The notes under the pieces were generated by a model that did no database searches, was not told the DNA's origin, and saw nothing but the letters and a program-made list of their open reading frames with translations. A DNA stretch of 33,219 nucleotides, from NCBI RefSeq assembly GCF_000186865.1, contig NW_008705562.1, forward strand, positions 692,744 to 725,962, given 5' to 3'. The position numbers were made by a program, and so were the translations under genes. This document shows positions 1-6,438 of the stretch, one piece after another. This DNA comes from Aureococcus anophagefferens. Its lineage: Eukaryota > Sar > Pelagophyceae > Pelagomonadales > Pelagomonadaceae. Each line of letters opens with the position of its first letter. Positions within the stretch are counted from its first letter, which is position 1.

Positions 1-83
1 GGCGGGGGGCGGCGCACCTGCTTCAGGAGGTCCTCGTCGGCGATGCCGTCGGTCACGCCCGGCTGTTGCTGCGTATCGGCCAT
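1..83 (-). CDS. 5' end of an unknown gene (partial)
   Basis: Read on the minus strand, an ATG at 83 opens a frame that begins MADTQQQPGVTDGIADEDLL and runs without a stop to the window edge. The acidic and glutamine-rich start looks like a real N-terminus and lies divergent to the gene beginning at 236, so 84-235 would be a shared promoter region. After codon 22 the sequence reads CAG|GTGCGC, which could be a 5' splice site, so the last few codons may be intron. No family can be named from so short a piece. Confidence 0.5.
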   Translation of the reverse strand, partial: MADTQQQPGVTDGIADEDLLKQVRRPP

Positions 84-235
84 CGGCTCAGCGATCACCA
101 CTTGATCAGCTGCAGCATCTCTGCGGCAAGGAGGCGGCTGCGGCTCCGTTGCAGCGTATCAGACCTCTAGAGACCTCGGAGGCGCTGAGCGCTCCCTCCC
201 CCCGGGGCCGCAGCCCCCGCCGCCGCGCCGCCGAC

Positions 236-1633
236 ATGGTCGCCGCCGCGGCCCTGCGGCCGGATGACGACGCCGACGTCTACGCCTTCACGCAGCTCGA
301 GCTGCCCGAGCTCGCGGCCCACGCGGCGGCCCTCGCCGCGGAGCTGCGCGGGGAGCTGCCCGCCTGGGGCCGGCCCAAGGTCGTCGAGAAGGCGCCGCGG
401 CGCGGCGGCGCGCGCGACGCGAGGCCCCCGGAGAAGAGCGAGGACGCCTTCAAGCGGCCCGACTTCCCCGACAGCAACGCGCTGCGCGAGTCCCGGTCCA
501 AATTATTGACGCGAGAGGCGCTCGTCGGCGCCGTCGCGTTCGACAAGATGGTGCGGAAGCGCGCGGCGACGGCGGCGAAGGAGCAGGGGAAGCGCGACGA
601 GCTGAAGATCGCCCTGGGCCAGATCCGCGCGGCGCCCCTGGACATCATGGGCCCCGCGCGCCGCGGCGGCGGCCGCTTGACGCTCGACGGGCCCGACGCG
701 GACCCGGGCCCGGGCCTCGACCCGTCCGCGCTCGTGCGCAGCGCGTCCGCGGCCATCGCCGGGTCCATCAGCCGCGGCACCAACCGGGCCCAGGTCGGCG
801 TGTCCCTCGCGGCCATGCAGCGCGCGGCCGCGCCGCGCCCCAAGCCGCTCCGCGAGCTGCTCCGCGACGGCCGGCCGCGGCCCAAGGTCGCGCGCTTCGC
901 CGGGCGGCCGCCGGCGCGGCTCCACCGGCGGCGCGCCGACGACGCCTCGGAGGCCTCGGGCCGCTCGACGCCGCGCTCGGAGGGCGGCGACGGGCCCGGC
1001 GGCGGCGGCCTCGGCGACGACAAGACGCACGACACGATGCTCGACCAGATCGAGGGCTACACGTCCATCAACTTCGACAAGCTCGGCAAGCGCGGCGACG
1101 TGTCCAAGGGCGCGGCGATCCTCACGGCGCGGGACCGGCCCCAGCGGTCCGCGGCCGCGAACCCCTACTCGCCGCACTACAAGCTCGCGGACCAGATCGA
1201 GGCCGAGTGGCCCAAGAACGGGCGCAACCGCTACTTCAAGTCGCTCATCAAGCTCATCGAGGAGCGGCCGCCGCCGCCGGCCGTCCTCGCCGACTGGCGC
1301 GACGTCGGCGACCGCGTCGAGCCCGACGACGCGATCCTCGCGCGCGACTACAGCCTCGACCCGCCCCACGTCGACGAGCGCTTCGTGCCCGAGGAGCCCC
1401 TGCCGGACGTCGCGGGGGAGCGCGTCGCCATCAAGTTCGCGCTGACGGAGAAGAAGGCGAAGAAGATGAGCCAGAAGGACCGCCGCCGCGCGATCCTCGA
1501 CGCGACGTCGAACTCGCGGCTCCTCCACTCGCCCGTCGTCCTCTCCAAGGAGATCTACCGCGTCATCCCCCGCTGGGAGGCGGGGCGCCACTACCTCCAG
1601 AACCGCCAGAAGCACGCGACGGGCGTGCGCTAA
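236..1633 (+). CDS. Unknown basic, low-complexity protein, 465 aa
   Basis: A single open frame gives a 465-residue protein of no family that I recognise. The open frame begins at a TTG at 149; the first ATG in frame is at 236 (MVAAAALRPDD), which I take as the start. The protein is rich in Arg, Ala and Pro, with a Gly/Ser-rich linker near residues 240-275. More ordered stretches follow, around residues 280-345 (TMLDQIEGYTSINFDKLGKR and on through NPYSPHYKLADQIEAEWP), and a charged C-terminus ends at HATGVR. There is no signal peptide or membrane segment, so a cytosolic or nuclear protein is likely. It converges on the histidine phosphatase gene with only 8 bp between the stop codons. The amphipathic, non-repetitive C-terminal third argues that it is truly coding. 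Confidence 0.65.
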   Translation: MVAAAALRPDDDADVYAFTQLELPELAAHAAALAAELRGELPAWGRPKVVEKAPRRGGARDARPPEKSEDAFKRPDFPDSNALRESRSKLLTREALVGAVAFDKMVRKRAATAAKEQGKRDELKIALGQIRAAPLDIMGPARRGGGRLTLDGPDADPGPGLDPSALVRSASAAIAGSISRGTNRAQVGVSLAAMQRAAAPRPKPLRELLRDGRPRPKVARFAGRPPARLHRRRADDASEASGRSTPRSEGGDGPGGGGLGDDKTHDTMLDQIEGYTSINFDKLGKRGDVSKGAAILTARDRPQRSAAANPYSPHYKLADQIEAEWPKNGRNRYFKSLIKLIEERPPPPAVLADWRDVGDRVEPDDAILARDYSLDPPHVDERFVPEEPLPDVAGERVAIKFALTEKKAKKMSQKDRRRAILDATSNSRLLHSPVVLSKEIYRVIPRWEAGRHYLQNRQKHATGVR

Positions 1634-1641
1634 GGACGCCG

Positions 1642-2595
1642 CTAGTACGCGTTCTCCTTGAGGTACGCGCCCATCTGGGCGTAGTCGCCGGCGCGGGCCG
1701 CGCGCTGCGCGGCCGCGAAGGCGCCCGCCGCGTCGTCCGGCGGCTTCGGGCCCTGCTCCGCGGCGTCGTTGCGCCCCGACCGGTCCGCGCCGGGCACCGC
1801 GTCGAGGTGGCCGTGGTCGCCGGCGACGGGCGCGTCCCAGGAGCCGTCGGCGTTCCGCACGTAGCAGAACAGGCCGCAGTAGCCGCAGTCCGTCCGCCGC
1901 CCCGTCAGCGACCGGTAGAGCGCGCCCGTCGGCCCGCCGTGGGACACGAGGAGCGCGGTGCCGCCGCGCGACGCCCGGGCCTCGAGGACGGCGACCATGC
2001 GCTCCGTCTGGGCCGCGTCCGTCTCGAAGTGGCCCCAGCGGTAGGCGAAGGTCGCGCGCGCGTCCCCGTCGACGGCCGGCACGCCGGCGCCGAGGTCCGA
2101 GAGGGACGCCGTCGCGCGGAGCGCGGCCGTCTCCGCCGCGGTCGCGTGCGTCGCGGCCGCGGCCGCGCGCGCCGCGGGGTGCAGGTCGGCCTCGGCGACG
2201 GCGACGCCCTTGCGGCAGGCCGCGGGGCCGCCCCAGGTGCTGTCCGCGCCGGGCACGGCCCAGCTCCGGTACCACGCCTCGCACATCGTCTCCGACAGTC
2301 GCGGCTCCACGACGACGCGTTCCACGCCCGTCGCCGTCGCCGCGGCCGCCGCGGTCTCGACGCAGCGCAGCAGCGGCGAGCACGCGATGTGGCAAATCGG
2401 CGCGAGGCCCAGCCGCTCCGCGTGCGCGGCGGCGGCGGCGCCCATGGCCCGCGCCTGGAGGTGGCCCGCCGGCGTCAGCGGGCTGTCCCAGGGCCGCGCG
2501 GCCGTCGCCTGCCAGTTCTCGCCGCGCTTGTGCCACGCGTAGTCCTCGCGCTCGCCGTGGCGCGCGACGAAGACGGCGCAGCGCGGCGGCTCCAT
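1642..2595 (-). CDS. Histidine phosphatase superfamily protein (UBASH3/TULA-like)
   Basis: The 317-residue product starts at MEPPRCAVFVARHGERED. The RHGE motif at residues 12-15 carries the histidine that is phosphorylated in this superfamily. SPLLRCVETA near residue 70 fits the second arginine motif, and LLVSHGG near residue 215 supplies the second catalytic histidine. RHGER followed by a long insertion before SHGG resembles the UBASH3/TULA and related eukaryotic phosphatases more than glycolytic phosphoglycerate mutase. The substrate cannot be told from sequence. The open frame continues upstream to 2742, but that part has no ATG context and overlaps the next gene's 3' end, so the ATG at 2595 is preferred. 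The C-terminal 70 residues are Ala/Gly-rich and end in a short helix (AGDYAQMGAYLKENAY). It lies head-to-tail with the NIPSNAP gene, 68 bp apart. Confidence 0.85.
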   Translation of the reverse strand: MEPPRCAVFVARHGEREDYAWHKRGENWQATAARPWDSPLTPAGHLQARAMGAAAAAHAERLGLAPICHIACSPLLRCVETAAAAATATGVERVVVEPRLSETMCEAWYRSWAVPGADSTWGGPAACRKGVAVAEADLHPAARAAAAATHATAAETAALRATASLSDLGAGVPAVDGDARATFAYRWGHFETDAAQTERMVAVLEARASRGGTALLVSHGGPTGALYRSLTGRRTDCGYCGLFCYVRNADGSWDAPVAGDHGHLDAVPGADRSGRNDAAEQGPKPPDDAAGAFAAAQRAARAGDYAQMGAYLKENAY

Positions 2596-2663
2596 CAGAG
2601 AGCTCTCACCTTTTGTGGCAAGGATTGAGCGAGCCTTTAATCTTGAATCGACGTTGCAGTCCC

Positions 2664-3395
2664 TTACGCGTAGAGGGGCGCGAGGAGCTGGGTCTCGAAG
2701 CGCGTCGAGATGGCGGCGATGTCGCCGATGGCCGCGCGCCACGTCGTCGCCTCGCGGGACTTGACCCGGGACCGCATGCTGCCCTGCGCGGAGTCGTGGC
2801 GCCAGAGCTCGATGACCGTGTTGAGGGGCGCGACGCCGGCCTCGCTGTGGAGCAGCGACACGAGCGTGCTCTCGCCCGTGTCGTCGACGGCGAGCTTGTC
2901 CGCGAGACCCGCGGCGTAGAGCTCGAGGAACCGCGGCACCGTCGCGTAGCCCAGGACGAGCTCGTAGGTGCGGAGTTCGTAGACCGCGCCCGGCGCCGCG
3001 TCGACGACCGCGCCGCCGGCGAGGCCCGGGAGGCCCGCGCCGGCGAGCGTCGCCGTCGCCTCGGCGAAGACGGACGTCTCCGTCGCGTCGACGCCGTCGA
3101 GCGGCGCGCGCAGGCCCTCGGCGGCGTCGCGCGCGGAGCGCGCGTCGTAGTCGGCGACGGTGCCGAGGTGGTAGACGCTGCTCGTGCGGCCCACGGCCAC
3201 GCCGAAGGACGCCCTGTAGCCTTCGTCGAGGGCGCCGCGCGCGGCGCCGTGGGCCGCGACGCGCGCTTTGTAGGCCGCGAGGGCCGCGGGCCGCACGACG
3301 TCACGCTCGAGCTCGACGAAGAGCGAGCGGCGCGCGATGAGCGTCGCAGGTGCGGCGCGGCGGAGCGCGCTGCGTGCGGCTCTTGCAGCGCGCAT
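2664..3395 (-). CDS. NIPSNAP family protein, probably mitochondrial
   Basis: This 243-residue protein has the two ferredoxin-like halves of NIPSNAP proteins. Residues 24-85 form the first half, and the diagnostic VYELRTYEL at 138-146 opens the second, which continues through NTVIELWRHDSAQGSM (192-207) and TWRAAIGDIAAISTRFETQL near the end. NIPSNAPs are mitochondrial matrix or membrane-associated proteins linked to mitophagy signalling in animals; their biochemical role is poorly defined. The start at MRAARAARSALRRAAPATLI is chosen because it gives an arginine/alanine-rich, acid-free presequence typical of mitochondrial import. The frame is open 29 codons further upstream, but those residues look like 5' UTR. 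Divergent from the gene at 3630, with about 234 bp shared upstream DNA. Confidence 0.85.
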   Translation of the reverse strand: MRAARAARSALRRAAPATLIARRSLFVELERDVVRPAALAAYKARVAAHGAARGALDEGYRASFGVAVGRTSSVYHLGTVADYDARSARDAAEGLRAPLDGVDATETSVFAEATATLAGAGLPGLAGGAVVDAAPGAVYELRTYELVLGYATVPRFLELYAAGLADKLAVDDTGESTLVSLLHSEAGVAPLNTVIELWRHDSAQGSMRSRVKSREATTWRAAIGDIAAISTRFETQLLAPLYA

Positions 3396-3629
3396 GGTTG
3401 GCGCGCGCGCGGTGGTGATGTGATGTGCTGCGGACGCTGCGAGATGACGCTGCGGTGATGTGTGAGTTGTTGATGTCAACATAGCCGTTGTTGCTGTTAA
3501 CCTCTCCTAGCCTAGCTGTAAAAACCTGGTCGGCCCCGGAGAGCGCGCAGCGCCCACTCACGCCCCTCCGCCCCGAAAAGGTCGCCGCCGCCGTCCGTGG
3601 GCTCCTCGGCTTCGCGTCGGAGCGGCGCC

Positions 3630-4688
3630 ATGATGGCCGAGGACGAGGAGCTCGGCCGGCGGTGCGCGGCGCAGTCCGTGAGCCGCAAGGTCGTCGAGAG
3701 CCGGAGCCGCCTGGGCTTCACGAAGGTGCGCACGCTCTACTGCGTCGCCTTCGAGGCGTCGGACCGCGACGAGCACGTCATCGAGGTCGCCGTGCGCTTC
3801 GCGCTGGCCGGGCGGTCGACGCTCCTCACGGTCGACGGCGAGCCCGTGGTGAAGAAGTCGGGCCGGGGCCGCTTCGAGTACGGCTGGGCGCGGCGGGGCC
3901 ACGCCTACGTGCTCCGCGAGGCGCGCGCCGCGCGGCCCGACGACTCCGACGTCTTCGAGCTCCTCGTCGACGACAAGACGTACAAGAACGGCCGCGACGC
4001 CGGAGCCAAGGGCAGCAAAAGAGAGCGAAATTCCCAACTTCAAAGGCTTCGATCTCGGCCATTTTCCACTCGTTTCGGCTGATTTTTGGACGAGCGATCA
4101 TCTCTTGGAACGGCCTCGAAGCGTGGATGCTTTTCCCGGAACGCGCGCGCGCGGAACACTCACGTTGAAGCGACGTTGAATCACCCTTTTGCTGCCCAGG
4201 CCGGCGCCAAGGGCGACCTCGCGCGCACGGACAGCGACGACAGCAACCACGGCCGCGGCCGCGAGCGCAAGGGCGAGCCCGCGGAGGCCAAGGCCCCGGC
4301 CGTGCGCCACTTCACCTTCAACGGCTCGCCCAAGGCCGCGCACCCGGCGCCGGCGCCGGGCGCCGCGCCGCCGTCGCCCGCGCCGGAGCCCAAGGCCGCG
4401 GCCGCGGCGCGCCACTGGCGGCTGAACCGGCCCGGCGAGGCCAAGGCCATCTCGAACCGCGTCGAGTACGCGCCCAAGGCCGCGGCCAAGGGCGACGACG
4501 ACGACGAGGGCGACACCTACGAGACGCGCCTCTCCGAGCTCATCGGCGCGCCCGACGACGGCGACGACGACGACGACGACGCCGCGGACGTCCGGAACTT
4601 CACGCGCCTCGTCTCGAGCCCGACGCGCAGGGAGGGCGGCGGCTTCTACAGCCTCCTCAACGAGGTCCGCGCCTCCGAGTTCGTCTAG
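3630..4688 (+). CDS. FAIM-like protein interrupted by an introner (2 exons)
   Basis: Exons are 3630-3998 and 4200-4688; joined they encode 285 residues. Exon 1 carries a beta-rich domain: HVIEVAVRFALAGRSTLLTVDGEP, KKSGRGRFEYGW, then FELLVDDKTYKNG. The pattern of a strand pair ending in 'xVDGxx' followed by 'hxLxVDxxxY' resembles FAIM (Fas apoptotic inhibitory molecule) domains, but this is a weak family call. Exon 2 is a disordered tail rich in Ala, Pro, Lys and Asp with recurring short motifs (RHFTFNGSP, RHWRLNRPG, VRNFTRLVSSP) and an acidic run near 4556-4590. The C-terminus SLLNEVRASEFV looks like a short linear motif. The join at ...NGRD|AGAKGD... is inferred because the 15 bp at the junction are repeated at both intron ends and the frame is restored exactly. 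The preceding GTG at 3597 is in frame but the double ATG at 3630 is a better start. Confidence 0.7.
3999..4199 (+). mobile_element. Introner-like element forming a GC-AG intron (copy 1)
   Basis: This 201-bp intron begins with GCCGGAGCCAAGGGC (3999-4013). The same 15 bp, with one change, restart exon 2 at 4200-4214, as expected for a target-site duplication. Terminal inverted repeats are GGGCAGCAAAAGAG (4010-4023) and the complement of GGGCAGCAAAAGGG (4184-4197), 13 of 14 matching. The interior is much more AT-rich than the exons. It holds TTCGGCTGATTTTTGGACGA (4074-4093), which occurs on the opposite strand, with one change, in the intron of the Ca-ATPase gene. No phase-0 GT donor gives a continuous frame; the donor appears to be GC (GAC|GCCGGA) and the acceptor CCCAG|GCC. 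Confidence 0.75.
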
Positions 4689-4710
4689 ATATTGGTACGT
4701 TGAAGTGCAC

Positions 4711-4738
4711 GTTGAACCTGGGAGTTTGAACCTAGGAG
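4711..4738. repeat. Two tandem 14-bp units in a convergent spacer
   Basis: GTTGAACCTGGGAG is followed directly by TTTGAACCTAGGAG in the 43-bp spacer between two convergent genes. The second unit contains the stop codon of the BRO1 gene. Just upstream, 4696-4718 resembles the right arm of the introner in the adjacent gene (4160-4183), both built on repeated ACGTTGAA. Confidence 0.5.
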
Positions 4739-6249
4739 ATTACGCAGCAGTCGCGGCCCTCGGACGCGGGGCCGAAGGTCGGCGCGGGGAGCTCCGCCGC
4801 GTCGAACGCGGCCCAGGCCCGGTCCGTCCAGAGCGGGCTCGGCGGCGGGTCGTCGAAGGGTATGGCCGTGACGAGGGACTTGGCCGGCGGGAGCGGGCCC
4901 GGCGGCGGCACGGGCTTGTGGAAGATGCCGTTGTTGAGCTGGTTCGCGCGGTCGAGCGCGCGGCGGATCGTCGCCGCGGCGTCGCCGAGCGCGACGACGG
5001 GGCTGTCGACGTAGCAGACGGCCTTGGCGTTGGCCACGTAGTCCTTGGCCGACGCCGACGCCGCCGCCATGGCCCGGGCGGCCTCGGCGAGCTCCGCGCA
5101 CGCGACGCCGCAGCTGGCCTCGTCCGTGTCCGCGACGGCCTTCTCGAGGGCCGCCGCGCCGGCGCAGTAGCGCGCGAGCGCCTCGAAGTAGGCGCCCTTG
5201 TAGTCGACGTGGCTCCTGAGGAAGGCCGTGCAGACGCGCTTGCCCGCCCACTCCTTGACGGACTTGGCCGACGCCGCGTTCGCGGTGAGGGACGCGACGC
5301 GGCCGGCGATGGCGTCCGCGTAGCGTTGGCGCTCGTCGGCGCAGAGCGCCGCGACGAGCGACCACTCGATGTGGGGCGCCGCCGCGGCCCGGCGGATCGT
5401 CGCGTGCTGCGCCTCCGCGAGCGCGAGCGCCGCCCAGGCCTCCGCGAGGCCCAGCCGCAGGTCCTGCGACGCGCGCTCGCCGCCGTCGGCCTCGGGCGCG
5501 GCCGCGGCGTCCTCGGGCGCCGCGGGCGCCTGCTTCTTCCTCGAGAACCAGGACGAGCCCTCGGCTTGCTTCGGCGCCGGCGCCGGCGGCCGCGGCGCCG
5601 CGTCGAAGGCCTCGACGCGCGCGCGGCACGCGCCCAGGAACCCCGCGGCGCGCCGGAGCGACGCGTAGACGGCGACGGCGTTCGCGTCGTTGATGGACTC
5701 GCGCGCGGCGCGGCTCAGGAGCGCCTGGGCCGCCGCGAGGAGCACGGACGCCTCCTCGAGGTCGCAGTCCGCCATGGCCCAGTCGCGGCCCTTGGTGTCG
5801 AGGAGGTCGCGCCACGCGTACGAGACGGCGTGGCGGAGCGTCGCCGCCGGCGCGGCCGCGTCGTAGGCGGGCGGCGGCGCGGCCGCGTCGGCCGGCGCCG
5901 CCGCCGCGTCGGCCGGCGCCGCGGCGTCCGCGTCGGCCGGCGGCGGCGGCGGCGCCGCGGCGCCCGGCGGCGCGCGGAAGCCGCGGAGGAGCGACGCGTA
6001 CTCGCGGACGCGGCTCGCGAGCTCGTCGACGCCGACCATGGACCGGTCCTTGTCGAGGGCCCAGGTCACCATCTGCCGCGCCTGCGTCAGCGCCGCGAGC
6101 AGCTCCGCGACGTCGCCCTCGCGGCCCTCGCGCACGGCGGGCTTGAGCGCCGCGCCAAAGTCGACGGGCTGCGTCGCCTTGAGCGGCGCGTCCGTCGGCA
6201 GGAAGTGGCAGAGGATAGACGGCTTCGGGAACGTCTCCGCGCGCGACAT
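4732..6249 (-). CDS. BRO1-domain protein with C-terminal CaaX box (BROX-like)
   Basis: The 505-residue product is a helical BRO1-type protein. Early residues TFPKPSILCHFLPTDAPLKAT and the long helical array are typical: the run around DLEEASVLLAAAQALLSRAA, then GLAEAWAALALAEAQHATIR, the segment YFEALARYCAGAAALEKAV and the loop GIFHKPVPPPGPLPPAKSLV. The protein ends in CVIS, a farnesylation-type CaaX box, which matches BROX (BRO1 domain and CAAX motif containing) proteins. BRO1 domains bind the ESCRT-III subunit CHMP4/Snf7, so a prenyl-anchored ESCRT accessory on endosomal or nuclear membranes is likely. There is no V domain or proline-rich tail as in ALIX or Bro1p. Two Ala/Pro-rich linkers interrupt the array. 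The ATG at 6249 is chosen because the upstream 22 codons look like leader sequence, although the ATG at 6315 is possible. Confidence 0.8.
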   Translation of the reverse strand: MSRAETFPKPSILCHFLPTDAPLKATQPVDFGAALKPAVREGREGDVAELLAALTQARQMVTWALDKDRSMVGVDELASRVREYASLLRGFRAPPGAAAPPPPPADADAAAPADAAAAPADAAAPPPAYDAAAPAATLRHAVSYAWRDLLDTKGRDWAMADCDLEEASVLLAAAQALLSRAARESINDANAVAVYASLRRAAGFLGACRARVEAFDAAPRPPAPAPKQAEGSSWFSRKKQAPAAPEDAAAAPEADGGERASQDLRLGLAEAWAALALAEAQHATIRRAAAAPHIEWSLVAALCADERQRYADAIAGRVASLTANAASAKSVKEWAGKRVCTAFLRSHVDYKGAYFEALARYCAGAAALEKAVADTDEASCGVACAELAEAARAMAAASASAKDYVANAKAVCYVDSPVVALGDAAATIRRALDRANQLNNGIFHKPVPPPGPLPPAKSLVTAIPFDDPPPSPLWTDRAWAAFDAAELPAPTFGPASEGRDCCVIS

Positions 6250-6438
6250 GGTGGTGGCTGCGGACGAGAAGACGCCGCGCGGGCGACGGCGCAGGACGAC
6301 GCTCTCAAGGAACACGCCGGGAGAGCACAGTTGCCAAAGGCAACATGATCAATCGCTAAAAATCATCAAGCTGCTCGAGCAGGGTCATCCAAAGACTGTG
6401 GCCCCAGCGCGCGCCGATGCACCGCTCGTGAAAACCCC
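6250..6438. promoter_or_regulatory. Shared upstream region of BRO1 and M28 genes
   Basis: These 189 bp separate two divergent start codons and are less GC-rich than the coding DNA, with the run CTAAAAATCATCAAGC near 6355. I see no recognisable TATA box. GTTGCCAAAGGCAAC (6330-6344) is a 15-bp inverted repeat with a one-base centre that could bind a dimeric factor. Confidence 0.35.

Noticed and set aside
503..2536. Long minus-strand open frame across the first gene and the phosphatase
   Set aside because: Arg/Gly/Pro-rich shadow; high GC removes stops. The same region has recognisable protein in other frames (RHGE...SHGG) and the plus-strand gene.
4705..6348. 547-codon plus-strand frame over the BRO1 gene
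   Set aside because: Almost entirely Arg, Gly, Ala and Val; the reverse frame carries BRO1 motifs and a CaaX end.
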